DNA of 64,000 nt from Corynespora cassiicola (taxonomy: Eukaryota; Ascomycota; Dothideomycetes; Pleosporales; Corynesporascaceae). The notes under the pieces were generated by a model. The model ran no database searches. It saw only the letters and a list, made by a program, of their open reading frames with translations, and was not told the DNA's origin. A program made the translations under genes and the position numbers. The stretch covers positions 4,898,001-4,962,000 of the forward strand of contig JAEUWY010000005.1 of the NCBI GenBank assembly GCA_022059125.1, in the 5' to 3' direction. Each line of letters opens with the position of its first letter. Position 1 is the first letter of the stretch. This document shows, piece after piece, positions 11,255-22,489 of this stretch.

Positions 11255-13193
11255 GAGGTCCACATATTTGGTTTATTACTCTAATCTTCCACAACTGATA
11301 CCCAGCTAGGGACACGGGATAGTTTGCCGCCCCACAATGTACTTTAGAGGTGCCTAGGTATGCTTCAATATCAACTCACCTTGTGCTCCACTGACTCAAT
11401 CAAGTATGAGTGCCGCATACCCGATGAGATCATATGTGCTCGCCATTCTATTGTCCATCACTTCCTTTTTCTCGAGTCCGCTCATCTCTTCATCTTCATC
11501 ATACCGCCACAGCTAAATCAACATGTTTCCCCTACCGGCCTGCCTAGTGCGGTGGCCATGATGCTCTTACCCAACTCTATCCGCGGCGTTGTGATGACTG
11601 TTACATGGGGACGTGAATGCCGTGCTTCATTTGATGCATCGGGGTCGTGACGGTATAGGTCAAGAGCGCGGTTGCGCCAGGCTCTCTCTGAGATGTATCA
11701 TCTATGGTATGGGAGTTTTATGGATAATAGTACAAATTTCGATTTGCGAATGCTATGCATAATTTCGGAAGATCGATCTTTTTTATTCCCTCCACTAACA
11801 TTGAATTTTCCGGCGCGAAAAATGCACCCCAGGTTTCCTAGCGGCCGATTCCACCGTATTTGGCTCTACGCCCGCTTACAGAGGAGCTACCCCAAACCCT
11901 AAGGTCGCTTCCTCGATGATCGCCGCCTAAATAGTGGATGTGCAGCGGCAGAATTCAGGAACATTACACAAAGCAGCCAATGACAATTCCTATATCATTT
12001 GGCCCACTTAACCTGCGGTTAGTCTGGCTCTTGCCACGAAGCTTGCATGTACTGCATATTGCTCGATATTCCATAGCCTCGCCCTTGTTGTGGGTTTTAC
12101 TCGGAGCCTGGCATCAGAAAAGGGCATCTCTGGTGATTTTTCGGCCATGCTTCGCGATATAGAGCTCGCCACATATTGCTATTTGGCCAAAGTCAGAAGA
12201 ACCACGGCCACCAACGCCATCAGCGTTGAGTAGCCTATCTCTTCCACAAGTTGCGTCGAACTGGCCCAACAAAATGCGCCCTGGCGAGATGACGTTTCGC
12301 TGCACTGGCGCTAGGCCTGCTTTAATCTATTCTCCATCTCAACCCTCACCCGTCCTTGGTCGACAACCTTATCGTACTCAAGTATACCCAAGCTTCACCT
12401 CATGTAAATCAAATGTAGCTGAGATTTTCCTTCCCCTGCCGCAGGCTTTAACCGTCCCATACAGAGCCTCCGCCTCTCTATTGCGTGCTTGAACAAGGCC
12501 AACTTCAGTTATAGCATCTTCAAGATAACAATGGCTGGGCAAAAGCGTCAACGGGCCGCAACGCGAAATGCCGATGGGTGTTTCCCTGGATTACTGCAAA
12601 AGCATACCAGGACGGGATAACCATCGTGTTTGGTCTGTATCATGTAAGGAGATGTCGATGTGAGCTTGAATTCGAATTGTCCAATGAAAAACACGTCGAT
12701 GCCACGAGATTTCTGTTTCAAGTACCGATCGATGGTCCCTTTCTGGTACTGATGCATATCAATTCCCTTTTCAACCTTGCTAAGATAGACAATTTCACGC
12801 AGTTAATCTAAGTCCAGGCTTTTCCTGGCCACGAATTTCTTGAGTTGCTTGTTGCTTCACCGTATTGGACGTGTCGCATTGCTATTATTGGTGGGTGTGA
12901 ACGGCCGAGAAGAGGAACTCCAGAACTTCTGTCGTGCATTGAGTAACCCAGGTACGATATTGAGCCTCATATTGAGCCTCATTTATGAACCCTGATGATT
13001 GAAACTCTTCCCTGGTTCAGTAACACGCCCTGTCAATCAACCGGGGATGCGTCGACGTCGCGCCTGGCTCCCGAAACGTATAAATCTCGAGTACTTGTTC
13101 CGCCGGGTATGATTTTGAGCAGTCCAGTCATTCGCTCTGTCTTAGCCTTTTGCTCTCTAGCCCATCTTTCAAGCTTTCAGATACTTCATCAAT
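11255..13193. other. 1.9-kb intergenic region, no gene supported
   Basis: The stretch lies between the PRKRIP1-like stop and the start of the small secreted protein. It is AT-richer than its surroundings, and its short frames in all phases have no recognisable motifs. A pair of near-identical short direct repeats (ATTGAGCCTCAT, around 12959-12982) is visible. The last few hundred bases are presumably the promoter of the secreted-protein gene. Confidence 0.45.
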
Positions 13194-13800
13194 ATGAAGC
13201 TTTCCATGGTTGCCATCATGGCCTGCAGCGCCTTTGCTGCTCCTCTTGTTCCTCGCCAGGAGTTGCCCCCGTTCCCAACCCAAAGCGTTCCCGCGTTCCC
13301 GCCTTTTCCCACTGGTACCTTCCCTGCCCCGCCTCCAGGTGGTTTCCGTATGCCAACTCTGTTTATCTCCCCCCAAAAAGGAAACTAACTCTCCCCAGCC
13401 CCTGTACCAACCGGAGGGTTTCCATCTCCTCCAGGAGGATTCCGTAAGTTAATACACACCATGATTCCACACCATCGAAGAGACTAATGATATCAAAGCG
13501 CCTTTTCCCACTGGGGGATTCCCTTCCCCTCCTCCTGGAGGCTTCCGTATGGCATCGCGTATCCTGCTCCGTAAAAGATCCTGCGCTGACTCAACCACAG
13601 CACCGTTCCCAACTGGCGGCTTTCCTCCCCCTCCCCCAGGCCTCCCATTTCCCACTGGCAGCTTTCCACCCGTGCCGCCTACCTGTGAGATATCCCAACC
13701 TCTGTAACGACTTATTCATCCAGCTGATGCATTATTCCTAGTCCCTAACAACACCATTGCTAAGCGCGAGCCCAGGGTCCCGTTCCCTATGGGATCGTAA
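13194..13800 (+). CDS. small secreted proline/glycine/phenylalanine repeat protein
   Basis: Five exons (13194-13347, 13399-13443, 13499-13546, 13601-13684, 13742-13800) encode 129 aa. All four introns are 51-57 nt, GT-AG and in phase 1. Residues 1-16 form a signal peptide ending SAFAA. The mature part is almost entirely repeats of the form P-F-P-T-G-G-F-P-S-P-P-P-G-G-F. Exons 2 and 3 (45 and 48 nt) each encode exactly one 15-16-residue unit, and exon 4 carries about two. The C-terminal exon has a possible N-glycosylation site (NNT) and a Lys118-Arg119 pair that could be a Kex2 site. There are no cysteines in the mature part. I do not recognise a family. Candidate roles are a wall-associated protein, an effector-like secreted protein or a processed repeat precursor. 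The model is supported by phase and repeat continuity, not by homology. Confidence 0.72.
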
Positions 13801-14569
13801 GTGGCTTGTTGATGGTCGAGAAATGGACATCCGTAGGAAGGATTAAGATGGATAGGAATATTAAATTGGATAGTTGTGAATAGGTGTTGATCTCTGTAAT
13901 GGTTGCATATGTAGGTCAGCTCTGAACATTTTATGAATGTGTAAGGGCTATAGATAAGAATAAGGATCACCTTTCAACTTGGACTTTGTATATTTTAATT
14001 CATCACCATAATAATAGTAAATTGGTTTTGACATGAGGTTTATATTTGCATCTCTATGAATAATATAGTCTCTGTTGATATCTGAAGACTAATTTGTAGT
14101 GTCACCTTTCTTGTCTATTCTCTGTCAGTACGCATTGTATTCTTCCCCCAATAATTGAAGGCAGTGCAGAGAAAATATCTTCGGAGAATTGCTTGCCTTA
14201 CTACATTATATTATTGAGGTTATTTGAGTTGATTAAAGGAGCAAACGGGGACCAGCGGAGTCCAAAAAGCATAAATAGGCACATAGAACTAGATTACCAG
14301 ACACAGTGGTCATCATGTGCATATAAACGAAAATGTTCGAAACACCGTACCTTGTACTGCTCACCTTCAACTTCACCTTCGCCGTCGCCGCTAGCGCGTT
14401 CTGAATAACGCTATGTTTCGCTGTTGTTTCGCTGCAGAGATTTTAAGAGTTTTTCTTCCAGCTCTTGTGGCCGTTGCTCCTTCCTCCGCCACGCGACCCC
14501 AGCCTAACAGACCACACGTTTGCGACGTCGCACCACACCACACCTCTCGACTCATCACCAAATTTCAAG
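13801..14569. other. intergenic region, 3' of secreted protein and 5' of BTB gene
   Basis: AT-rich from 13801 to about 14330, then pyrimidine-rich close to the BTB gene. The BTB frame is open from 14465, but no ATG precedes 14570 in that frame; the upstream opening uses GTG or TTG only. Nothing else is visible. Confidence 0.45.
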
Positions 14570-15925
14570 ATGGAGCAACCAGATGCATCATTCCGCTCGC
14601 CCACACCAGTACGAGAAGGAGAGACTGTCAGCATCTCATCACGTTCCGACATGACCCTCTCAGTCCTGAGCCCCAAGGACGAAAATGGCTTCCGCACACT
14701 TACCAAGTTCCAAGTCGAGCGCACAGCTCTCACATCCAGTTGCGAATACTTTGCTGCTAGTCTACATTCCAATAACGCAAACACTCCGGGCGATAGGGAC
14801 CTCGAGCTCAAGGATGACACGGCAGGCGCTATGCATGTTTGGCTCATTTACATGCAGGTAGCCTTTGAGGCCGACTGGAAAGCTGAAGAATCTGAAGAAG
14901 AACATGGCCGACCAGCAAAGAAACGAAAATTAGATGACGGCTACATGGTAAATGCTGACTGTAGCACGTTTGGATCTTTGAACAGGACTGCCTTTGATTT
15001 CATAACTGCTGAAGATCTGGGCTTCTTCGCTCATGAGGCAATCTATTCCACAAGCATTGAGGGCATCTGGGAAATCATCGGCATTGCTGATAAGTACCTC
15101 TTGAATTCTTCTCTTCTCGGTACCTTCTTCAAGTTGTGGTTCCGCGAAAACGCCAATCTACATAGCATGGGCGTGGGTGCCGCGCGCCAGCTTGCATGCC
15201 AGCTCGCTCTACCTTGCTATTTCTTCGATTTCGCCGAAGGTTTCGCCTATGTGACAAAGTTTTCAGCATACAACCACATAGGCCATATTACGGAGAGCCG
15301 ACCACAGGGGTTCAGATGGCAACACCAGGACTTGGAACCCCCTAACTTCGTCGGTGAGTGTTTATCTTCGTAAGGATTGGGACGATGGAATGATTTAATG
15401 GTTTCAACATCAGGGCCCATGAATCATGCCCGTGGTGCCCTCAAGAGCTCTATCCAACGTTGGGTTTGGAAGAAGGCTGAACAGGTGTTGAAACATGGAG
15501 AGAGGGAGCGTGTCTGTGGCTACTGGCCTACTGCAGTCGGGAAGTACTTGGCGGCTTTGGTCCGGACAGGCGCCTATCCTCTGGAAGCGGCATTTCCTAA
15601 GTACTCGGTCGAAGATGTGCTAGCCCTCCTCGACTGCTTCCACCATCCATTCGAAGGTGGTTGCGCCTTCTGTGCCGTCGATTGCACTGTTCAGGTCAAT
15701 TGCGCCATCAACCTGACTGCCAACCACTTTGATGGATTGTGTCTTGACTGCATGGAGGCTACCAGACCTAAGTATGGGGATGTCGGCAGCAGCTGGGGAG
15801 CATCAATGGTCGTTGGGATCGCAACTGCCGCGTCTCCCACGGCGAGTCCACCTGGTTCATTTCATGGGGCGGTCAGCGTTGCCACCGCACACAGCTACTC
15901 AACAACCACAGGAGGCGGAACGTAA
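14570..15925 (+). CDS. BTB/POZ-domain protein with Cys-rich C-terminal segment
   Basis: Two exons (14570-15353 and 15414-15925) joined by a 60-nt GT-AG intron encode 431 aa. Residues ~25-105 show the fungal BTB pattern: a beta strand SDMTLSVLSP, a FQVERTALTSSCEYFAASL helix, then LELKDD and MHVWLIYMQVAF. A KKRKLDD motif near residue 120 may be a nuclear signal. The middle holds the 'IIGIADKYLLNSSLLGTFFKLWF' helical stretch typical of BTB proteins whose BTB core is followed by BACK-like helices. The second exon has a cysteine cluster (CAFCAVDC, then GLCLDC near residue ~385), a possible metal site that recurs in related ascomycete BTB proteins. Substrate or partner is unknown; BTB proteins often act as dimerising adaptors, some for CUL3. 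ATG 14570 has a good context (CAAGATGG). Confidence 0.75.
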
Positions 15926-18900
15926 AGAATGAAGACGAATAAAGGACAGGGATTGTTTGGCGACGATGGATGGCGAGTACTTTGTTATATCGTATAGAGG
16001 AGACACTGTCTACGTTTCAAAACCCGACTATGGCACGAGGCAGACAGCACGGCGTTGTTGTTCAATAGACCTTAGCGCTGGAACGAAGGTAGATGATAGC
16101 TGGGCAGTGGGACACGGGCTTTTTAGGGACGGCCCCGGGGCAGGCGATAGCATGGCATAACATGACCCCGGGGTGCGGGCATACACCTACCTCTTGGTAC
16201 ATGGAGCAGAAACAAAAGACGGGAAGACATGCAAAGCCATTTCTCTCTATAGAGCAGAAGTAATCAACGATGAGATCGACACACACACTCTCTCTCTTGC
16301 CCATCTTGTGCTATTCCTTCCAATCACTGCAATCACTCCCATCCACTCATCCGCTCCCAAACCAAATCCTTCTCTGCCTAGCCCCATTTCTCCAAATCTC
16401 TCTCCAACCAAAGCTACCCCCTCCCGCCTCATATGGCGAGTTGTTCGTCGTCCAGTCGCAAAACGGTGGAGACGTGGTCTGAGAGCCCAGCAAACGGGTT
16501 CGGCACAGCGGTCTAATTACGACTAGATACGAGGCGCACTGCACGGCATTCTCGCTCTCTGCTGCTGCTGCTGCTGCTGCTGCTCTGCCTCTGCCTTTGC
16601 GTGCTCGAGCACACCCACCCACATACCCACACCATGCCGCCACTCTCCCGAGCCTAGAGTTGCGATGCGCAAGTAGGCTTTCCCTTTCCCTTCTCTCTCC
16701 CTATCATGAAGACGGGGCATTACGGGGCGGATACGGCGCAGTTGAGCCGAGGCGCGTAGCCTTGCTCTGCACAGCGTAGCGTAGCGTCGCGTCGCGTCGT
16801 TCCGAACCCGTCAATACGGTGGGAACGAAGGCAAACGGGGGGGCTCGTCGATTATTTTTTTCCTCACAAAGAGTTAGATGAAACATGGGTTTTTTTTAGG
16901 CCGGCACGAGATTCCGGCTTGTCTTTGCCATTGGGCGTGTCTTTTTTTTTCTTTCTTTCTTGGTCTATTCTCTCTTTTGCTGGCTCGGGCGGTTGCAAAC
17001 TCTATGCTTTGTGAAGCGTGGCTGTGAAGAAAATTGTGCAGACATTGGGTAGCAAGTATGAGGAAGTGCTTATTTCATAGGGCCTTGGGTAATTTGCGGA
17101 GAGAGAGGGAGAGACGGACAAACATGGCTAATCGATAAAGCAATGCAGGCTGGAGGAGCTAACGGCATGCGTAGAATAAGGCGCATTCCACGGAGCTTGG
17201 GCGGTATTATATTTGGTTACACCTACCTATAGTGTTTCAGCGTGGCTACTGTGTCGCTCGTATACACGGCGGAGTGGAGTCGCGACTACTACAATAATGA
17301 ATTGTAGGTACGAAGTCATCACCGGTGCTGATGGTTCTCGCACTCGCAATCCAAGGACTGCGCGGTCAGCGTCGGCCATTCCCCATGCTGGTGCGTGGCA
17401 CACAATCCCCGGGACGACGACGATCCTGGTCGAAGGGAAACAAAAAGACGTTTGTCCGGGGGTGTGGGCGATGAATGACCGCGCAGAGGGAGGCATTTGC
17501 TTCTCCGGGAAAACAGCCGCAGGGCAACGCGCGTGTAAAAAAGCATCGCTTCTCCTCCTTCCGAAGCAAGTCCAGGCCAAAGGGCGAGGAAAGAGCGAAA
17601 TGGACCAATCCGCGAGCTTCCGGACGGGTTGCTGGGGGATGCACGGACTGGAGGCACACGCGTAAGACTGCGGGCGTCGTGGATGCGTGGATGCGGACTT
17701 GGGGGGCAGGGTGCGTCATCCAAGGACCACGATGCGCAAAGTCAAGTGCGAACCACAAATCTGAGAAGGGCTGCGATGGACACGTACGGTTTGCGCGTCG
17801 CACGCGATCAGTGTTTCGCTGCGTGTTAGGGTTCAGAGGACAGTGTGGAATGTGGGTGCGTCGAAGTGATGATCTTCAGGGAGGCGGCGGCGCTTGCACG
17901 ATCGGAGGTCGGAGATTTTGGCCCTGGGGTGGAATTGGCTGGCAGACTTGCGGCGCGAGGTTTCTTGAATGAATTATGGAGCGGCGAGGCTGTGCAGCGC
18001 GGGTACCTGAGATGGGTGGGATGGACGGGGCGATGGATTGCGGCTCGTAGAGAACGGGCGAGCGTGTTTCAGATGCTGTGAGACATGGCTCGGGGATGCT
18101 GAGCAGCAGTAGCAGGAACTGCATGGGGCAGGTGGCTCGAGGGGGCGACGAGACACAAACACGCTGGTACCAGCTGGATCGTCGCGGTGAAGGGGAGGAA
18201 AAGTGGAAGCAAAGTGGCGCTGCTTCAACGGGGAGCACGTGTGGAGCCTGGGTCAGACGAGCACCTAACGCGGTACGCGGGCAACGAGCAACGGGGAGGG
18301 GACAGGAAGGGTCTGCTAGCGGTTAGTCGCGCACCAGCGTGTCCGTCACGTTTTCTGTCATCTGTAGCGGAGCCCGGGGTCTGAGTAACCACTGCTGCTC
18401 TCCAGTGCTGCTGCTCAGGCCGTGGCCTTGGTTCTGTTCCGGGGGCAACATGCCCAAGAGCGGACGGGCCGGCCGCATGGAGGCGTATAGTGTTCCGTTT
18501 CGGGACAATATGGGAGCAGAAGGGCACTGCCCTGTCGCCGTGAGCATCGCTCTGGGCAAACAGCAGCGCGTTTATCGGAATTGGATGGAGCAGCAATTTG
18601 GGCGAGGAGGCCGTCAATGCGAGCAAACAAGACGACGATGGGGTTGGCAGAGTGGAGACGGACAAGCCGGCGACGAAGCTTCAAACGAGACTGAAGGTCT
18701 TATCACGACTTTGCTATTCCAGGCGCTCCGACCCAAGGCGCCTGAGAGGGCCGCCATGAGGCACGGCGAGGCGCCATGAGGCCGTGGTGCAACGGCGGCA
18801 TCCCAGCGCACCGAGATTGGGCGGCGATGCGTCGTCCAAGTGGCAGGCCAAGCAGCCCTCGCCGGCGCTCCATTGGACGGCGGGTTGGCAGGCTGGCAGG

Positions 18901-20222
18901 CCAGGCAGGGCAGATTTGCGCAGTTTGCAGGCGGCGCACGGATGGGGCTGGCCGTGGTGGTGAGCGTCTGTTTGGGTGTGGTGTGTGGGAACGGCATCTT
19001 CGCGTCAAACCCGAGATGCCACAAGAGCCTGGCCCGTCGCCCTGTCTTGCTGTCGTCGAGCGGAAATGGCATGCCCAGCGGCCGTGACAGGCCATGGCGC
19101 GGGTGGACTCGACGGGCCAGAGTTCGCTCTCGAGATGGCGATGTGGTACGCGGTGGTGGCATCAATCTGACAACACGACGGCGGCTGGGATACGGCGACG
19201 GACCGTCAGTCAGCAGCGTCCTTCCCCATTGCAGGCGGCGGATTTATTGGCTGCGCGAAATTGCCCTGTCCTGTGCCTGCGTCTGGACGAGAAGAGGGTG
19301 GCGGAGCAGCTGGGCGCGGTGGATGCACGCACGCTCGACGCACTCCAGGCCGGGATGGCCCTCGCCGTGCCCGCATGCAGCACCTGGAGCTCAAGGCCGG
19401 CAGCCCGCAACCCGCAGCGGCGCTGGGGACGAGGACGCGCACAAAGAACAGAGAGGCCAGAAAAGACAGGCGAACGGCGCCCGCGCTGCCTGCACCTGTG
19501 CCACCGCTTCCGCGACAAGAGGCTCGTCTCCCAGCTCCACTCTCGGCGCCGCGTGTACCCCCATTTAGCCCTACATGTGACTATACCTGTCTCGCCCCCC
19601 TATCCGTGAGACGCTCAGCAAAAGCCCTCGCCCGCCCCGGCGCCAGGATCCTCCTTCACCCGCCTCGACTCTCGCTCTCCCCTCAGGCACCCTCAACACC
19701 GCCGTCGTGCAAGTGACGACACGACGACAATCACCGGCGTTTGATGCTGTGGGAAAGCTGTCGACGATCCGCTGATCCCCTCAAACCCGTCACAATCGTT
19801 TAGCCTCTCCTCAACCCCCCTACTTTCTACTAGCCACCCCCGGCCGGCCAACAGCCAGCCTGCGCCCGCCTGAGCCAGTGAGCTGCAACCCGCCCAGCCA
19901 GCCCATCCAGGCCAGTCCGACCGCCAGCCCCGACCCTTCCCAATTTCCAACCTTCCACCACCACCTTTCGTCATCCGACCTGCCACTCGTTTTCGACCCT
20001 TTGCTTCTTCTCAACCCTTCTCTTCGCCCGCTACACTCCTCCATCCCCGTCTGGACGCTCGTTGAACCCTCGCCCAAGGAGCATATCCCCCGAATCCCGC
20101 GCGCCGCCGGTTTGGCCCGTTTTCGACCCCGTACTCGCGCAGAGTACCTTCGTCCCCACGAGGGCTCTCCACCCCGTTAATCCACCGCTACCTACCCACC
20201 ACCGCTGCCACCGTCGCCCATC
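15926..20222. other. 4.3-kb GC-rich region without a supportable gene
   Basis: Between the BTB gene and the FLC-type gene lies a long GC-rich stretch. It contains many overlapping open frames on both strands, up to 242 codons, all of low complexity (Arg, Pro, Ala, Gly) as expected of GC-rich noncoding DNA. None has a recognisable motif or a splice-linked extension. Simple repeats occur at 16561-16584 (GCT)8 and around 16780-16799 (GCGTA/GCGTC). The last 500 bases are pyrimidine-rich and probably form the promoter and 5' leader of the FLC-type gene. A noncoding transcript is possible but nothing in the sequence proves it. Confidence 0.4.
16561..16584. repeat. (GCT)8 microsatellite
   Basis: Eight uninterrupted GCT units in noncoding sequence. 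Likely length-polymorphic. Confidence 0.95.
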
Positions 20223-22489
20223 ATGTTTCCTTCGCTGTCAAAATCGCTGCTGCTGCTCGCCGCCGCCGCCCTTCCGCTGGCCTCCGCCGAGCGCATCATC
20301 GAGTCGCGCTCCCTGAACCCGTGCCAGGCCAACTCCAGCTTCTCGGCCACCCTCTTCCATGTCGCCTTCACCCCCAATAACCGCAGTCTGGGCTTCAACA
20401 TCGAGGGTGTCTCCAACATCGCCGGAAATGTAAACGCCGAGATGGAGCTGCTCGTCTACGGCTACTCCGCCATGAAGGAGAACCTGAACCCCTGCGAGAA
20501 CTCTGAGCTGTCGGGCATGTGCCCCATGAACGCTGGAAACCTCGTCATCAACTCCAACCTTGACATCCCGCCCAGCGTCATGTCGTCCATTCCAGGTATG
20601 TTTTACGCCCTCTAGCCCCCTTCTCCCAAATGCTGACCGCCTCAGGCATCGCCTACACCATTCCCGACTTGGACGCTGTCGTGCGCATCAAGATCATGGA
20701 CGCCGAGACCAACCAACAGCTTGCCTGTGTCGAAGCCGAGCTCTCCAACGGTCACTCAGTTCAGCAAAAGGCTGTTGCGTGGGTCACGGCTGTCATTGCT
20801 GGCTTGGGTCTCATCGCATCTGCCATCACCTCTGGTCTGGGCCACACTAACACGGCTGCCCACGTCGCTGCTAACGCCATGTCGCTCTTCGGCTACTTCC
20901 AGGCCCAGGCTCTCGTTGGCATGACTGGTGTGCCGTTGCCCCCCGTCGTCGCTGCTTGGACTCAGAACTTCCAGTGGACCATGGGTATCATCCGCGTTGG
21001 TTTCTTGCAGAAGATGGCGACCTGGTACCAGCGTGCAACTGGCGGCGAGCCCACCACCTACCTCTCGCAGCTCTCTACCATCTCCGTCGACATTCAGAAG
21101 GTCAAGCGTGGTCTCGAGGCTGGCTCGCGTGCCATGACCCGCCTCGCCGCACGAAGCAACGCTGACTCGACGAACGCCCAGAACGCCGGCGGCCGCATCG
21201 TTCTCCACGGCATCAAGCGTGTCGGTTTCAAGGCCAGGATCGAAACGACCAACATCTTCTTCACGGGCTACTGCTTCTTCATCGTCTTTGTCCTGCTCGT
21301 GGTTTTCGGCGTCGTGGCCTTCAAGTTCGCCTGCGAGGGTCTCGTCAAGGCCGGCAAGATGAAGAGCAACAAGTTTGTCGACTTCCGCAACGGCTGGACC
21401 ACCGTTCTCAAGGGCATCTTGTTCCGTGTTGTCTTGATTGGTTTCCCCCAGATGATGGTTCTCTGCTTCTGGGAGTTGACGCAGCGTGACTCTGCTGGTG
21501 AGGTCGTCCTCGCCATCTTCACTCTTGTCACCATGATCTGTATTCTTGCTTGGGCAACGTCCAAGGTGGTGCGCATCGCACAACGCTCCATTGTCATGCA
21601 CAAGAACCCCGCCTACATCCTGTACTCGGACCCTGTGGCGCTCAACAAGTGGGGCTTCCTCTACGTTCAGTTCAAGGCTGCCGCGTACTGGTTCATCATC
21701 CCCCACCTCATCTACGTTCTCATCAAGTGCATGTTCGTCGGTCTTTCCCAGGCCAACGGCACTGTCCAGGCCATTGCTCTCCTCTTGATCGAGGTGGCTC
21801 TGCTTGTCGCCGTCTCCGTCTTGCGCCCATACATGGACAAGAAGACCAACGCCTTCAACATTTCGATTGCGGCCGTCAACTTCTTGGGCTCCATTTTCTT
21901 GCTTGTTTTCACTGAGATTTTCAACCAGCCCGGCATTGTGACCGGTGTCATGGGTGTCATCTTCTTCATCTACAATGCCGCCTTCGCCCTCGTCCTCCTT
22001 CTCATGGTCCTCGTCTCCTCCGGCTTCGCCCTGTTCACCAAGAACCCTGATACCCGCTACCAGCCGATGCGTGACGACCGTGGATCCTTTATCAAGTCCC
22101 AGACGCAGCTCAACACGGAGCTCGACGCCCTGGGTGCGACTGCCCGCGGTGAGGGCAAGGGCTCTCACCCCTACAACAACTCCCGCGGCGCCATTGACGA
22201 TGATGATGACTCCTTCACCTCTGCCGAGCAGCAGCGCCAGATGGCGGCCAAGGAGGCCGGCTTCTCGGAACACTACCAGGCGGCGCCTCCCCGCAGCCCC
22301 GTGGACCCCAACATGCCCTACGCGGGCCAAGGCCAGGCTCCCCCAGGCTCCCCCCCATCGTACTACGGCCGCAGCAGCCCAGCTCCGTCGAGCAACTACG
22401 GGCGCACGGGCAGCATGAGGAATGAGGCGCAGTACCGATCTGCGAATAATTCCAGCCCGTGGCAACGCGGTGCGGGGTACGACCATTGA
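20223..22489 (+). CDS. FLC/Pkd2-like membrane protein (ML-like plus TRP-type domain)
   Basis: Two exons (20223-20595, 20646-22489; 50-nt intron) encode 738 aa. Residues 1-23 are a signal peptide ending ASA. An ML-like lipid-binding lumenal domain follows (~24-165), with paired cysteines (LNPCQAN, NPCENSELSGMCPM) and a VRIKIMDAE segment. From about residue 175 a multi-pass TRP-like domain begins (AVAWVTAVIAGLGLIASAI) with about nine hydrophobic helices to ~residue 610. The cytosolic tail is Gly/Ser/Pro-rich with an acidic DDDDD stretch. This matches the fungal flavin carrier (FLC) and S. pombe Pkd2 family, located in ER or plasma membrane and linked to FAD import, calcium and cell-wall integrity. 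Intron phase 1 gives SIPG-IAYT across the junction. The long antisense open frame over exon 2 is a codon-use shadow. Confidence 0.88.

Noticed and set aside
17213..19716. Several 100-240-codon frames on both strands in the GC-rich gap
   Set aside because: They overlap one another in different frames, are Arg/Pro/Ala/Gly-rich, lack conserved motifs and no splice-linked continuation could be found.
20756..22486. Open frame of 576 codons antisense to the FLC-type gene
   Set aside because: It mirrors the codon-biased exon 2 of a clear gene, has low-complexity acidic and His-rich content and no recognisable domain.
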